A DNA stretch of 64,000 nt from Novosphingobium hassiacum (GCF_014196055.1 NZ_JACICY010000001.1:510203-574202); one strand, 5' to 3'; positions 26,792 through 37,051 are shown, counted from the stretch's first letter. Numbers and translations: made by a program. Notes: generated from the letters alone by a model not told the origin.

Positions 26792-27174
26792 AGGTTGGGT
26801 TGCAGTGCAACAACCGCCGGGCTCTAATCCCAGCTGGCGGAAAGCAGGGGGTCAGGTCACGATCAAGACGGCCTTGTGCCGACTTTACGCCCATGCTCCG
26901 CGCATAAAAGTTGCTTGTTATCGGCCCTAGACGATTATAGCCTGCTCGGGCAAACGGGGTTTGCTTTTGAAGCAGAAACATTGGTTGCCAAACGTAATAG
27001 TGCCAAGGCTCAATGCGATTAATTCGTGTTCAAAGATCAACTAAGTTTCGCCTTTGGTACAGGAGTTTTCCGAATGATCGGTTGCCTCAACTTCTTTCCG
27101 GACACGTCAACAGGTTGCAAGAAGAGCACGCCGTTTCAACATGGCCTCATCCTGCTACCGTCAAGTAAGCAACG
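26792..27174. other. Gene-free stretch between IS3 and thiol dioxygenase
   Basis: No supportable coding frame was found in these 383 bases. GC content falls in the second half, and TGCAACAACC-type and GGTTGC motifs recur without forming a clear array. The promoter for the thiol dioxygenase operon should lie in the last 100 bases. Confidence 0.4.
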
Positions 27175-27798
27175 ATGAGCACGCTTTCGGCTCCAGCCTT
27201 TTTAACGGGACCGGGTATTGCCCGTCTGCGCCAATTCGTGGAAAGCTTTTCCGAACTGCTCTCATCCACCGAGGGTGAAAGCGAGATACTGCAGAGCGGG
27301 AGCAAGCTGCTCGCGCGGCTGATCGCGCATGACGACTGGCTGCCTGCTGTCTATGCACAGCCCGATCCCGAACGATACCGACAATATCTTCTCCACTGCG
27401 ACAGCCGCGAGCGTTTCAGTGTCGTATCATTCGTCTGGGGACCGGGGCAAGGTACACCAATTCACGATCATAGGACGTGGGGCCTGATCGGCATGCTGCG
27501 CGGTAGTGAACGGTCCGAGCGGTTCGAAATGGGGGCTAACGGTGAGTTGCGCACAACTGGGCCACCGGACGTGCTATTTGAAGGAGAAGTGGAAAAGGTC
27601 AGCCCCACGATCGGCGACATCCACCGCGTCAACAACGCCAGTGCCGATCAGGCCTCGATTTCGATCCATGTCTATGGAGGCAATATCGGCGTGATTGAAC
27701 GCGCCACCTACACTATTGACGGCACCGAGAAGCGCTTCGTTTCGGGTTATGCCAATTCGGAGATTCCAAATGTCTGGAACCACTTGGTGACCTCATGA
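27175..27798 (+). CDS. Cysteine dioxygenase-family thiol dioxygenase
   Basis: A 207-residue cytoplasmic cupin of the CDO/3-mercaptopropionate dioxygenase family, which adds O2 to a thiol to give a sulfinic acid. The iron-binding residues are His97, His99 (TPIHDHRTWG) and His165 (SISIHVYG). An Arg in the PERYRQYLL segment matches the carboxylate-binding arginine region of the family. Cysteine, 3-mercaptopropionate and other thiols cannot be told apart by eye. The stop overlaps the start of the rhodanese gene, so the two products probably act in sequence on organic sulfur. The ATG at 27175 has only a weak upstream site. Confidence 0.88.
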   Translation: MSTLSAPAFLTGPGIARLRQFVESFSELLSSTEGESEILQSGSKLLARLIAHDDWLPAVYAQPDPERYRQYLLHCDSRERFSVVSFVWGPGQGTPIHDHRTWGLIGMLRGSERSERFEMGANGELRTTGPPDVLFEGEVEKVSPTIGDIHRVNNASADQASISIHVYGGNIGVIERATYTIDGTEKRFVSGYANSEIPNVWNHLVTS

Positions 27799-29027
27799 TG
27801 GTAAAACCGCGGGATGTGCGCAGTGCTTTGCTGGCGGGCAGCGAAATTGCGCTGATCGACCTGCGCGAGGAACCAGACTTCGCTTCGGGCCATCCCTTGT
27901 TTGCCGCGCAGATCCCATTGCGGCGGCTGGACGCCGAAGCTTGCTGGCGAATGCCACGCAGGGATGTGCCAGTGGTGGTATATGACAATGGCGAGGGACT
28001 GGTCGATGCCGCGCTTGGCACACTTCGTGCGCTGGGGTTTACCGATGTCTCGACTCTCGCCGGCGGCATCAGCGCATGGCGCGATGCGGGCTATGAGCTG
28101 TTCGCGGACGTTAACAGCTATTCAAAAGCCTTTGGTGAGCTTGTCGAGCATCGTCGGCACACCCCTTCGCTGCCCGTCGCCGAAGTGCAAGCACTGATCG
28201 ACGAAAGGGCTGACATCGCAATCCTTGATGCGCGCAGATATGACGAATATAACACTATGAGCATCCCATGTGGGGTTAGTACGCCAGGTGCCGAGCTGGT
28301 TTTGCGGGTCCGCGCAGCGGTGCCCGATCCGGACACAACAATCATCGTCAATTGCGCGGGCCGTACTCGCAGTATCATCGGCGCGCAGTCGTTGATCAAT
28401 GCCGGGGTGCCCAACCGGGTTTACGCTTTGCGCAACGGCACCATCGGCTGGACTCTGGCTGGTCACGGGTTGGAAACGGGGCAAGCACGCAAAGCCCCCG
28501 AACCCGAGCGTGAGTTCGTCGACGAAGCGGGTGAAAAGGCGCGCGAGGTAGCTTATCGCGCTGGCGTGCGACGGCTGACATGGGACGAGCTGATTCACCT
28601 GCGCGCTGATGCCGGACGTACGCTTTATCAATATGATGTGCGCCTGCCTGATGCGTACGCACAAGGACACCTGCCGGGGTTCCGCAACGCCCAAGGCGGT
28701 CAACTGGTGCAGGAGACCGATCACTTCGCCTCTGTGCGCGGTGCGCGAATTGTGCTGGCCGACGACCTCGGTCCTCGCGCTGACATGACTGCCTCTTGGC
28801 TGGCGCAACTTGGTTGGGACGTCTTCGTTGTCGAATGGCCCAGCGGTGCCGTCCTGGAAGTCGGGGCTGACGCTGCCCCATCGCCGCGCGGTCCCGATGG
28901 CCGCTACAAACGCCCTTACGAAGGAACCGAAAACGCAGCCGCCGCGATGCAGGCTTACCTCGATTGGGAATATGGATTGGTTGAACAGCTGCGCCGTGAT
29001 GGCACCCACGGCTTCTTTGTCATTTGA
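27795..29027 (+). CDS. Multi-domain rhodanese-like sulfurtransferase
   Basis: A protein of about 410 residues with three rhodanese-type domains (about 5-105, 125-235 and 265-385). Only the middle domain has a catalytic cysteine, Cys187 in NCAGRTRS; the corresponding loops of domains 1 and 3 read VVYDNGEG and LADDLGPR, with Asp in place of Cys. Rhodaneses carry a persulfide on that Cys and move sulfane sulfur between acceptors. The start overlaps the dioxygenase stop (ATGATGG; second ATG at 27798 is possible). Coupling to a thiol dioxygenase suggests processing of a sulfur-containing amino or mercapto acid, by inference. Confidence 0.88.
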   Translation: MMVKPRDVRSALLAGSEIALIDLREEPDFASGHPLFAAQIPLRRLDAEACWRMPRRDVPVVVYDNGEGLVDAALGTLRALGFTDVSTLAGGISAWRDAGYELFADVNSYSKAFGELVEHRRHTPSLPVAEVQALIDERADIAILDARRYDEYNTMSIPCGVSTPGAELVLRVRAAVPDPDTTIIVNCAGRTRSIIGAQSLINAGVPNRVYALRNGTIGWTLAGHGLETGQARKAPEPEREFVDEAGEKAREVAYRAGVRRLTWDELIHLRADAGRTLYQYDVRLPDAYAQGHLPGFRNAQGGQLVQETDHFASVRGARIVLADDLGPRADMTASWLAQLGWDVFVVEWPSGAVLEVGADAAPSPRGPDGRYKRPYEGTENAAAAMQAYLDWEYGLVEQLRRDGTHGFFVI

Positions 29028-29344
29028 ATTATGCGCCAACAGGTTCGTTGATCACGGGCGCAAAGTCATCGGTGGCCAAAGTTCTGACACTCCTCCAATC
29101 ACCAGTAGGGTCAGTTGCTTGGTTGATACACTCGCAAAGGTGACTACAACCGCGTCTGCTGCAGTTCGCCATAACGGATTACTGTTTGTTTTTCCCGTTT
29201 TCGGCTGATCATGTTGAAGCATGTGATGACCGTAATCCGGGATCACATGGCAAGTACTGACCTGACGAAGGCCATGGTGGTGAAGATGGTCTCACTCGAA
29301 CACTTAGCGCGGAAGCAGCTTGGACACTTCTAAAACTGCTGGAT
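29028..29344. other. Gene-free stretch downstream of the rhodanese gene
   Basis: No frame here has a recognised domain. A short stretch with TGACCTGACGAAGGCCATGG may be a decayed gene end. It lies between the rhodanese gene and the convergent amidohydrolase. Confidence 0.35.
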
Positions 29345-29377
29345 ATCGACCGGATATCCGATACGGATCCGGTCGAT
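29345..29377 (-). terminator. Hairpin at the end of the amidohydrolase gene
   Basis: Perfect 11-base arms (29345-29355 and 29367-29377) with an 11-base loop lie 4 bases beyond the amidohydrolase stop. The position suggests a terminator or a 3'-end stabiliser; the following T-run is weak. Confidence 0.55.
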
Positions 29378-29380
29378 CCG

Positions 29381-31075
29381 CTATCGCAACGTTGCAAAAG
29401 GTTCGGCAGCGTAAACGATCTTGCCACCGACCATCGTCGCCAAGGGGCGGATCTCTCCGATCTGCTCTACAGGAACTGTCAAATAATCGCGGTCAAGGAT
29501 GACCATGTCCGCAAGCTTCCCCGACTCCAACGATCCTCGATCATTTTCCTCAAATGACATCCACGCGTTATTAAGCGTGTAAATCCGGAGCGCATCCATT
29601 CTGGAAACTAGCTCTGACGGTGCCCTAAGCGGTGTACCCGTTACCGCCAGCCCAGTGACAAGCCAACGCAGCCCGATGAAGGGGTTGACCGGCGAGACAA
29701 CGCTGCCGTCACTTCCTCCACCTATATTAAGGCCCAAGCGCACGGCCGTTCCAACTGCGGGCGAGCGGCGCGCGACCTCGATGCCCTTGCCTGCGACGAA
29801 GTCATCGCCATCGAAATAGGTGCGGTCCTGCACTGCATAACCCATGCCGAGCGCCTTCATGCGACGCAGCGTATCTTCAGTGCAATCATCGCAATGTGCG
29901 AGCTTCCAGCGCAACTGAGCAATGGGCGTGGTTGTGTTCAATTCCTCGAATATATCGAGAAACGCCTGTGCGGTTTCATCATGCGTGACATGAACTTCCA
30001 ACGCATAACCCTTGCTGGCAACCCATCGCGCATAGACAAGCCCTTCTTTCATCGCTTCGTTCGATCGGGGTACGGCAGGGGACAGAAACGACGTATCGAA
30101 CATGCCCTTTGTCATATATTCGCCGATGCCAAGTGCCCGGAGCATTCCATCGCCGTAGAGAGGCGGCGTCATCTGCGTCAGCTGTTGTACATTGGCCAAT
30201 TCTTGACCTTCCGTTACCGATTGTAAATTGTAGCGGACGCGCACTGTCAGCCTCCGCCGTCTCCAGACATCGAATATTGGCTGATACTGTTCCGCGCCCA
30301 ATACCCCACCGTCATCAATGACTCCGGTAATGCCCAGGCTGTTCAGATATTTGAAGTAGGACTCGGTGCCAGCAACTTGGTTCTGGAATTTTGGTTTGGG
30401 AAGCCGCGTAAGCAGCTGCCCTACCTGTATCGAGCCACCTTTGGCGATAATAATCCCATTAGGTGCGCCATCCGGACCTAAGACCACTTGCAAGGGAGCG
30501 GCAACATCTGCCTGCGAACTGATACCAAGCCGCTGCATCGCCAGCTTGTTGAGCACGATAAAGCCATATTGGTGCAGCAAGAAGACCGGATGGTGAGGGG
30601 CAACGCTGTCGATCTCAGCGGCGGTCGGTGCTCGCTGCTCTGAAAGTTGATTGATATGCCATCCGCCGCGGGTCAATAACCAATCCCCTTCCGGTGATTG
30701 CTGAGCAGCGGTACGCAGTGCCGAAAGAACGTCGGAGATGCTCCGAGCCTCGCCCAGCACAACGCTTGAGCTATGCTCTGCACCGGCTCGAATAGCATGA
30801 ATATGGCCATCAATCAGGCCTGGAATGACCGTACGCCCCTGCAGATCGACGATCTTTGTGCCTTTGCGCGCCAATTTGCGGATTTCCGCGGTCTTGCCTA
30901 ACGCCTCGATTTTCTCGCCATCGATAGCGATAGCTTCGAACTGGCTCTGTTTGGCGTCTACCGAGACTATCTTGCCGTTGAGCAAAATCATACTTGGTCC
31001 CGCTTTTTCCGACGCAAGGCCCGGCACGGTTTGCAACAGAAATGCTGCCAATCCGGCAAGATATTTCAGCTGCAT
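29381..31075 (-). CDS. Exported amidohydrolase (YtcJ-like)
   Basis: A 564-residue metal-dependent hydrolase of the amidohydrolase superfamily. It has a signal peptide (MQLKYLAGLAAFLLQTVPGLAS), a small beta-sandwich entry (ILLNGKIVSVDA), the metal-binding IDGHIHA motif near residue 80, and the C-terminal return GKLADMVILDRDYLTV. Related YtcJ-type enzymes cut amide or similar C-N bonds; the substrate is unknown. I chose the ATG at 31075 because GAAGGAACC precedes it and it begins the signal sequence. It lies 81 bases after the TBDR on the same strand, so import of a compound followed by periplasmic hydrolysis is likely. Confidence 0.85.
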   Translation of the reverse strand: MQLKYLAGLAAFLLQTVPGLASEKAGPSMILLNGKIVSVDAKQSQFEAIAIDGEKIEALGKTAEIRKLARKGTKIVDLQGRTVIPGLIDGHIHAIRAGAEHSSSVVLGEARSISDVLSALRTAAQQSPEGDWLLTRGGWHINQLSEQRAPTAAEIDSVAPHHPVFLLHQYGFIVLNKLAMQRLGISSQADVAAPLQVVLGPDGAPNGIIIAKGGSIQVGQLLTRLPKPKFQNQVAGTESYFKYLNSLGITGVIDDGGVLGAEQYQPIFDVWRRRRLTVRVRYNLQSVTEGQELANVQQLTQMTPPLYGDGMLRALGIGEYMTKGMFDTSFLSPAVPRSNEAMKEGLVYARWVASKGYALEVHVTHDETAQAFLDIFEELNTTTPIAQLRWKLAHCDDCTEDTLRRMKALGMGYAVQDRTYFDGDDFVAGKGIEVARRSPAVGTAVRLGLNIGGGSDGSVVSPVNPFIGLRWLVTGLAVTGTPLRAPSELVSRMDALRIYTLNNAWMSFEENDRGSLESGKLADMVILDRDYLTVPVEQIGEIRPLATMVGGKIVYAAEPFATLR

Positions 31076-31156
31076 TTTGGTGGTTCCTTCTATGATCAGG
31101 CGAGTGGTCGGCGAGGATACTGAGCGCGTCAGCGGCAAAGTCTCCTCGCCCGGCAA

Positions 31157-33658
31157 TCAGTTTCTGTGCCCGCCAAAGTGAACTGTCACGGACCCACCGA
31201 ACATGCGAGGCTGGCCAAATGACGCTGCCAAGCCGCCAAGAGTGCCGAGAGTCGAAATTGCGTTACTGTAGTAGAACTTGTTCGTCAGATTACTGACGAA
31301 GAGAGCCGTGTCGATCCCCAGGCCCATTGTGTCCCGCCACTCCATGCGAGCATTGAACAAACCGTAGCCGGGCAACCTGCTCGCCCGGTTGTAGCAATTG
31401 GTGTAAACTGCCGCCGGGTTAGGATTGCCTGGCACGGTACATTGTGCGGTGTTGATATCCGCACCGTTATAAAAAGAGGACCTATAGTAGTAATTTCCAG
31501 AAAGCGCGATCTCACCTTTATCGCCCGCAACGGGAATGGTGTATCTTGCTCCAACATTTACCATGTGCTTGGACACACTGGTAAATTCACTGTCGGATAT
31601 GTCGATCGGGTAGATAACACCGCTGCTTGGCTCACGAAAGTTGTCCGTAAATTGGTCATATTTTGGGCGTGAGTAGGAATAGGATGCGAGCAACTCCAGA
31701 TTGGCCGTTGGACGAATGACAAGTTCGCTTTCACCGCCCCAGGTATGGGCTCTGGCTGCATTAACTGTAATCTGAGAGAGCGTGTTGGCTCCAGTCAAGA
31801 CATTGAGTGAGCGCTGGATGTCCGAATATTTAATATAGTATCCAGCAAAGTTCCAACGCACCTTTAGGCCCGAGAACTCGAAATCATTTTTCGCCCCGAG
31901 TTCAAAATTATCAACAAACTCGGGATTGAATGGTACGGTTACCGGAAGGCTTGTGGCAAAGGCGTTGAATCCCCCAGTTCTGTATCCGTGGCTGACCGTC
32001 GCATACAAAAGCGATCCGGCCGTCTTGTAATTGAGGCCGATATTCCATGTTGGTTCCGAGAATACTCGGGAAGTGCGGAAGCTGCACAAGCTACCGTCAT
32101 TCACTGGTATCGCTGGTTGCAGCAGACAGGTGTATTGCGGTGATGCGACCTGCCCTGGCGTGGTTTGACGACGATTACGGTTGTCTATGTATCGGCGATC
32201 ATTATTGAAACGAACACCTCCCGAAATGCTAAGGCCATTAAGGCCGAGGCTGGACAGGCTATAGTTTCCATTGAAAAAGAATGAGTAGCTCGTGTTAACG
32301 ATATTGTTATCGGTCAAACTTGATATCGGTGACAAAGAGTAGGCCAAATTACCTTCTTTACCGCTCTCCCGGAAATAGAAAGCGCCAATAATATAGTCAA
32401 AATTTGTTTTCGATCCTTGAACCTGTAGCTCCTCCGTGAACTGCCTTACCGACAAGGTCGCCGCGTTGCTGACATTCAGAAAATCGACCGGAATCGCTTC
32501 GGATGTATAGGCGTTCTCGACTTTACGATATGAGACAATGTTCTTAAGAACAAGATCACCTAATATGCCAGCTGACCCAATGTCGATCGTCGTGGAATTT
32601 TGGATCGATTTTGTTTTCACCCTTGAATAAGGGTCTCCGGTCAACACGCTTGGCACGCCGTTAATCTTCTGTGCAAAGACAGACGGCGACATCGAGCTGA
32701 GGAATTCGTACTTGCCGAGCGCCTTGGTCCTTGCGAGCGCGTCGACGAGACGCGTGTACAGACTACTGACAAATGCAGAGGGGGCTGCCGGCGGGATGGC
32801 AATAAGCTTCGATCCGTCCGGCGCCACATCGCTCTCGAAATAGGTGCCGATAAACGTCGTGGAAAAGAAGTCTGTCGGCTCCCATTTTAAAGATGCCCGC
32901 GCCGAATAACTGTCGGCGTTGTTTGTGCGTCGCCCGCTAGTAACATTTCGTGCAAAGCCGCTACGCTGTTCATGGCTACCGGCAAGACGGATCGCGAGCG
33001 TATCACCTAACGGAGCGTTGATGACGGCTTCCGCACCCAGCAGGTCATAATTGCCGGCGCTGAGCTTTGCATAGCCTTCAAGTTCTTGGCTCGGTGCCTT
33101 GGGTGTCACCAGAATGGCACCAGCCGTGGAATTGCGACCGAACAACGTCCCTTGCGGGCCTTTCAAGACTTCGACGGACTCTAGGTCAATCAACGCCGCA
33201 TTCGCGCCGTCGGCTCGTGCCCACGGCACTTCTGCGAAGTACAGTCCGATTGATGCGTCATTCGTGAGAGCTGGGTCACGGTTCATGATGCCGCGGATCA
33301 TGAAAACCGGGGTGTTGCTGCCACGAACAGTTGCCGGGAAAGTGACAACCCCGGGGACAGAGCGACCGATGTCGGCGAGCTTTGTGATTCCGCGTGCCTC
33401 CAGTTCTCGGCCACCAAGCGCCGTGATTGCAATGGGCACTGTTTGGCTTGCTTCGGCCTTGCGGCGAGCGGTAACAATGATGTCCGCGAACGGCTCCGAC
33501 TGCGCAGAAACGGTCGTATTACCTGAGTCCTCCTGCCCATATGCGGGAGCGATCGAGCCCCAAGTCAGGAGCATAGCGGCTAGAACGACCCGTGATGACA
33601 CAGGCGCAAGCTTCGCATTCCGAACAGCCGAAATTGCGAAATTCGCAGGTAAATACAT
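31157..33658 (-). CDS. TonB-dependent receptor (amidohydrolase operon)
   Basis: An 833-residue outer-membrane transporter. A long signal region ends near APAYGQ; the TonB-box-like DIIVTARRKAE is followed by a plug with VESVEVLKGPQGTLFGRNSTAG-type wording, and the barrel ends in FGGSVTVHFGGHRN, a less usual end that lacks the final aromatic. It is of a different subfamily from the receptors at 18.65 and 22.79 kb (RNSTAG instead of ASSMGG). The ATG at 33658 follows AGGGGATTGG; a TTG two codons earlier is unlikely. The gene sits directly before the amidohydrolase, and its upstream side is AT-rich accessory DNA. Confidence 0.92.
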   Translation of the reverse strand: MYLPANFAISAVRNAKLAPVSSRVVLAAMLLTWGSIAPAYGQEDSGNTTVSAQSEPFADIIVTARRKAEASQTVPIAITALGGRELEARGITKLADIGRSVPGVVTFPATVRGSNTPVFMIRGIMNRDPALTNDASIGLYFAEVPWARADGANAALIDLESVEVLKGPQGTLFGRNSTAGAILVTPKAPSQELEGYAKLSAGNYDLLGAEAVINAPLGDTLAIRLAGSHEQRSGFARNVTSGRRTNNADSYSARASLKWEPTDFFSTTFIGTYFESDVAPDGSKLIAIPPAAPSAFVSSLYTRLVDALARTKALGKYEFLSSMSPSVFAQKINGVPSVLTGDPYSRVKTKSIQNSTTIDIGSAGILGDLVLKNIVSYRKVENAYTSEAIPVDFLNVSNAATLSVRQFTEELQVQGSKTNFDYIIGAFYFRESGKEGNLAYSLSPISSLTDNNIVNTSYSFFFNGNYSLSSLGLNGLSISGGVRFNNDRRYIDNRNRRQTTPGQVASPQYTCLLQPAIPVNDGSLCSFRTSRVFSEPTWNIGLNYKTAGSLLYATVSHGYRTGGFNAFATSLPVTVPFNPEFVDNFELGAKNDFEFSGLKVRWNFAGYYIKYSDIQRSLNVLTGANTLSQITVNAARAHTWGGESELVIRPTANLELLASYSYSRPKYDQFTDNFREPSSGVIYPIDISDSEFTSVSKHMVNVGARYTIPVAGDKGEIALSGNYYYRSSFYNGADINTAQCTVPGNPNPAAVYTNCYNRASRLPGYGLFNARMEWRDTMGLGIDTALFVSNLTNKFYYSNAISTLGTLGGLAASFGQPRMFGGSVTVHFGGHRN

Positions 33659-33950
33659 ATCCAATCCCCTATTTTATATATTTTTATTTTAATAGTATAA
33701 TCTTTAAACATTTGGCGCCTAAAGACAGATTAACGCCGTATATTACCTCACTTTTATTATGGAGCATGAGGCAATAAAAAATATTAGAGATAATCTATTA
33801 AAACATACGGTGATAATGTCATCTTTGTCTATTTACACCTTGTGGATTATTCAAACAATTATATTTTCGGTGTCGATTAATAGGATATCGCTATGTAACA
33901 GTGTGGCATTGTCGTTGACGTCAATTTCTCCGACACAGTTAGCCTGTGCT
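33659..33950. other. AT-rich patch upstream of the TBDR
   Basis: These 290 bases are visibly far richer in A and T than anything else in the window (runs such as ATTTTATATATTTTTATTTTAA). A 64-codon frame at 33759-33953 has a hydrophobic middle but no recognised relative, so I do not call it a gene. The composition suggests DNA of foreign origin, and the TBDR promoter probably lies here. Confidence 0.55.
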
Positions 33951-34378
33951 TAGCAGCGGCATTTCGGCCGACGGCATAGCGCTACGGCTTGCGTCAGATT
34001 CCCCATTTGACGTTGTATTTCATGCGGGTGGCAAAGGGACTCTGCAGCACAATCTATTTGGGGCACCACGGTCAACCCGAAGGCGCCCGGGCGAACAGCA
34101 AATTGCGGGACATTTCGAGGCACGTTCGCAGAGGGTGCAGGTGGCTTGCCATGTCTATGGACAAGGCCAGGTGGAAAGTCGGTGCATTGCGCCTCCGCTT
34201 CCTTCAGCACCGGGCCACTTGCTTCGCAATAATCCTCTTGCAATTCATCTCGTCTGTCTACGTGAAGGCCGGATTTAAATCTCAACGGGGGGCGATTGCC
34301 TGTGGTAGATCCGTCCGGACTGACATGGTTGCATGTTGACCTTGGCTGGCCAAGAATCTCCGGTGAGGCCATTGCCGA
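33951..34378. other. Degenerate accessory DNA
   Basis: Overlapping open frames occur on both strands, but none shows a domain, signal peptide or ribosome-binding site. Position beside the integrase pseudogene suggests decayed mobile DNA. Confidence 0.4.
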
Positions 34379-34976
34379 CTAAGGCAGACTGTGGGGTGGG
34401 GCGGAGCCGCGCGTTAGTCGAGAGCGTACTGGTAGTATTAGTGCGAGATGGCCGCGCCACCTTGCCGGGCTTTCTCCATCACGGAATCCGCGCGCCTTGG
34501 CGGCATCGAGGGTCGTTTCAATCCGCGCCCTCACCCGACTGGCCGTCTCAGCCTTGGCTTTCCATATCGGCTCAAGGATATCCAGAACGTGGCTAGTGCC
34601 AATCTCGTCAATGGGCACTTCTCTAATCACCGGATAGACGTAGGTGGCTAGCATGCTCTTCCATTGCTGTCGGTGTTTGTCATTCCACCAGCTTTCCCCA
34701 TTCTTTCCGATATGCGCTTCTGCAACAGTCGTAAACGTAATCTGGGCTACATTCGCTGCCTTGGCCAACGCGATTTCGAGAGCAGCTTCTTGCTGGCGCT
34801 CCAAAAAAGGGATCAAGCCCCACCTTGACCTTAAGGCGCAGCGCGTCGCGTGCGTCGCGAGCATCGGCCAGGGAGATACCTACGGGACCTGCCGTGCCTA
34901 AGCCCACATCATGCGACCGACCATTGAGCATGCACCGATAATCCCACGATCGGGCAACGCTAGCCTTACAGTTCAG
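34379..34976 (-). pseudogene. Tyrosine integrase fragment (P4/DUF4102 type), frameshifted
   Basis: Reading on the minus strand from about 34976, the frame gives ARSWDYRCMLNGRSHDVGLG and LADARDARDALRLKVKVGLDPF, the end of an arm-binding domain. A one-base slip in the A-run at 34803-34808 moves the frame to LERQQEAALE, then WWNDKHRQQWKSMLATYVYP, VLDILEPIWKAKAETASRVR and GESPARWRGHL, the core-binding domain. Both the N-terminal start and the catalytic domain (R-H-R-Y) are missing. It is a different integrase from the stub next to tRNA-Ser. It marks a decayed integration near 34-35 kb. Confidence 0.85.
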
Positions 34977-35095
34977 ATTTCGGTGTTCTCAGCAAGGGCT
35001 AGAGCGTCCTCGCGATGCCAAGATAGCGGACTGTATTTGCGACTTTGCTAGGGCCGAACAGTATCCGCAACGCTTGTTATACGAGAATTTGTTGT

Positions 35096-37051
35096 TCAAA
35101 ATGCCCTGTACTTTAACAGATGATCGACAACTGAGGGATCGGCAAGGGTGGAGGTGTCGCCGAGGTTGGAAACATCGTTTTCGCCGATCTTGCGCAGGAT
35201 GCGGCGCATGATCTTGCCCGAGCGGGTCTTGGGTAGGCCCGGCGCGAACTGGATCACGTCGGGCGTGGCGATCGGGCCGATTTCGTGGCGGACCCAGGCG
35301 ACCAGTTCGCGGCGCAGGGCTTCGTCGGGTTCCACTTCGACATTGCAGGTGACGAAGGCGTAGATGCCCTGACCCTTGATGTCGTGCGGCATGCCGACGA
35401 CGGCCGCTTCGGCCACCTTGCTATGGGCGACGAGCGCAGATTCGATCTCGGCGGTGCCCATGCGGTGGCCCGAGACGTTGATCACGTCGTCGATGCGCCC
35501 GGTGATCCAGTAGTAGCCGTCCTCGTCGCGGCGGCAGCCGTCGCCGGTGAAGTACATGCCCTTGAACGTGCTGAAATAGGTCTGGAAGAAGCGCTCGTGA
35601 TCGCCCCAGACGCTGCGCATCTGTCCCGGCCAGCTGTCGGTGATGACCAGGCAGCCGTCGGTGGCGCCTTCGAGCAGCGCGCCATCGTTGTCGAGCAGGG
35701 CAGGCTTGACGCCGAAGAACGGGCGCGAGGCCGAGCCGGGCTTGAGCGGTGTGGCACCCGGGAGCGGCGTGATCATCGCGCCGCCGGTTTCGGTCTGCCA
35801 CCAGGTATCCACGATCGGGCAGCGGCTGTCGCCGACGACCTTGTGATACCACTCCCACGCCTCGGGATTGATCGGTTCGCCGACCGAGCCGAGCAGGCGC
35901 AGCGAGGCGCGGCTGGTTTTCGTCACCCAGTCATCGCCTTCGCGCATCAGCGCACGCAATGCCGTGGGGGCGCCGTAGAAGATCTCGACCTTGAACTTGT
36001 CGACGACCTGCCAGAACCGGCTCGCGTCGGGGAAGTTGGGCACGCCTTCGAACATCACGGTGGTCGCGCCGTTCATCAGCGGACCGTAGACGACATAGGA
36101 GTGTCCGGTGACCCAGCCGATGTCGGCGGCGCACCAGTAGATCTGGCCGGGACGATAATCGAACACGTACTGATGCGTCATCGAGGCCCACACCGCATAG
36201 CCCCCGGTGGTGTGCAGCACGCCCTTGGGCTTGCCGGTGGAGCCTGAGGTGTAGAGGATGAACAGCGGGTCTTCCGCGCCGATTTCCTCAGGCGCGCAGT
36301 CGGCCGACTGCTGCGCAGCGGCGCTCGCCCAGTCGACGTCGCGACCCTCGACGAAGCCGACATCTGCGCCCGTCCGGCGCAGCATGATCACCGTATCGAC
36401 GCCGGGGCACTGCTTGAGCGCCTCATCGACGTTGGCTTTCAGCGGGACTTTTTTGCCCCCGCGCAGGCCTTCGTCCGAGGTCAGCACGATGCGGCTGTCG
36501 CAGTCGGTGATGCGACCGGCCAGCGCGTCGGGGCTGAAGCCTGCGAAGACGATCGAATGGATCGCGCCGATCCGCGCACAGGCGAGCATCGCCACGGCGG
36601 CTTCGGGCACCATCGGCAGATAGATCGTGACGCGCTCGCCCTTTTGCACGCCCTTGGCCTTGAGCAGGTTGGCGAAGCGGCAGACGTCTTCGTGGAGCTG
36701 GCGGTAGGTAATCTCGCGGTGCGGCTCGCCCCCTCCGTCTGCTTTCATGGGGCCGTCGGGCTCCCACAGAATCGCGATCGCGTCGCCGCGCGTTGCCAGA
36801 TGGCGGTCGAGGCAATTGGCCGACAGGTTGAGCGTACCGTCCTCGAACCAGCGGATGCCGAAGTCGGCCTCATCGAACGAGGTGTTCTTGACCTTGGTGA
36901 ATGGCTTGATCCAGTCGAGCCGCTGGCCGTGCTCGGCCCAGAACGCTTCCGGGTTCTCGACCGACTGGCGGTACATCTCGTCGTAACCCGCGGCATCCAC
37001 CAACGCGTTCTGCGCCCACTCGGACGGGACCGGATATACTGCTTCGCCCAT
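35096..37051 (-). CDS. acs: Acetyl-CoA synthetase
   Basis: A 651-residue cytoplasmic AMP-forming ligase that turns acetate, ATP and CoA into acetyl-CoA. Landmarks are the ACS N-terminal [17 protein letters not shown], the P-loop-like [15 protein letters not shown], the [14 protein letters not shown] segment, TWWQTETGG, and the C-terminal [11 protein letters not shown], whose lysine is the catalytic and acetylation-controlled residue. Length is typical (about 650). It is divergent from the aldehyde dehydrogenase, and together they complete aldehyde to acetate to acetyl-CoA, fitting an ethanol or alcohol oxidation locus. Confidence 0.97.
   Translation of the reverse strand: MGEAVYPVPSEWAQNALVDAAGYDEMYRQSVENPEAFWAEHGQRLDWIKPFTKVKNTSFDEADFGIRWFEDGTLNLSANCLDRHLATRGDAIAILWEPDGPMKADGGGEPHREITYRQLHEDVCRFANLLKAKGVQKGERVTIYLPMVPEAAVAMLACARIGAIHSIVFAGFSPDALAGRITDCDSRIVLTSDEGLRGGKKVPLKANVDEALKQCPGVDTVIMLRRTGADVGFVEGRDVDWASAAAQQSADCAPEEIGAEDPLFILYTSGSTGKPKGVLHTTGGYAVWASMTHQYVFDYRPGQIYWCAADIGWVTGHSYVVYGPLMNGATTVMFEGVPNFPDASRFWQVVDKFKVEIFYGAPTALRALMREGDDWVTKTSRASLRLLGSVGEPINPEAWEWYHKVVGDSRCPIVDTWWQTETGGAMITPLPGATPLKPGSASRPFFGVKPALLDNDGALLEGATDGCLVITDSWPGQMRSVWGDHERFFQTYFSTFKGMYFTGDGCRRDEDGYYWITGRIDDVINVSGHRMGTAEIESALVAHSKVAEAAVVGMPHDIKGQGIYAFVTCNVEVEPDEALRRELVAWVRHEIGPIATPDVIQFAPGLPKTRSGKIMRRILRKIGENDVSNLGDTSTLADPSVVDHLLKYRAF

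Noticed and set aside
25585..26800. Target-site duplication around the IS3 element
   Set aside because: The flanks read AAC on the left and AGG on the right; no direct repeat of 3-5 bases is present.
33759..33953. 64-codon frame in the AT-rich patch
   Set aside because: It has a hydrophobic middle but lacks a ribosome-binding site and relatives; AT-rich DNA can give such a frame by chance.
33950..34372. 140-codon minus-strand frame next to the integrase pseudogene
   Set aside because: I looked for the missing integrase catalytic domain here, but the translation lacks the R-H-R-Y motifs and any similarity I recognise.
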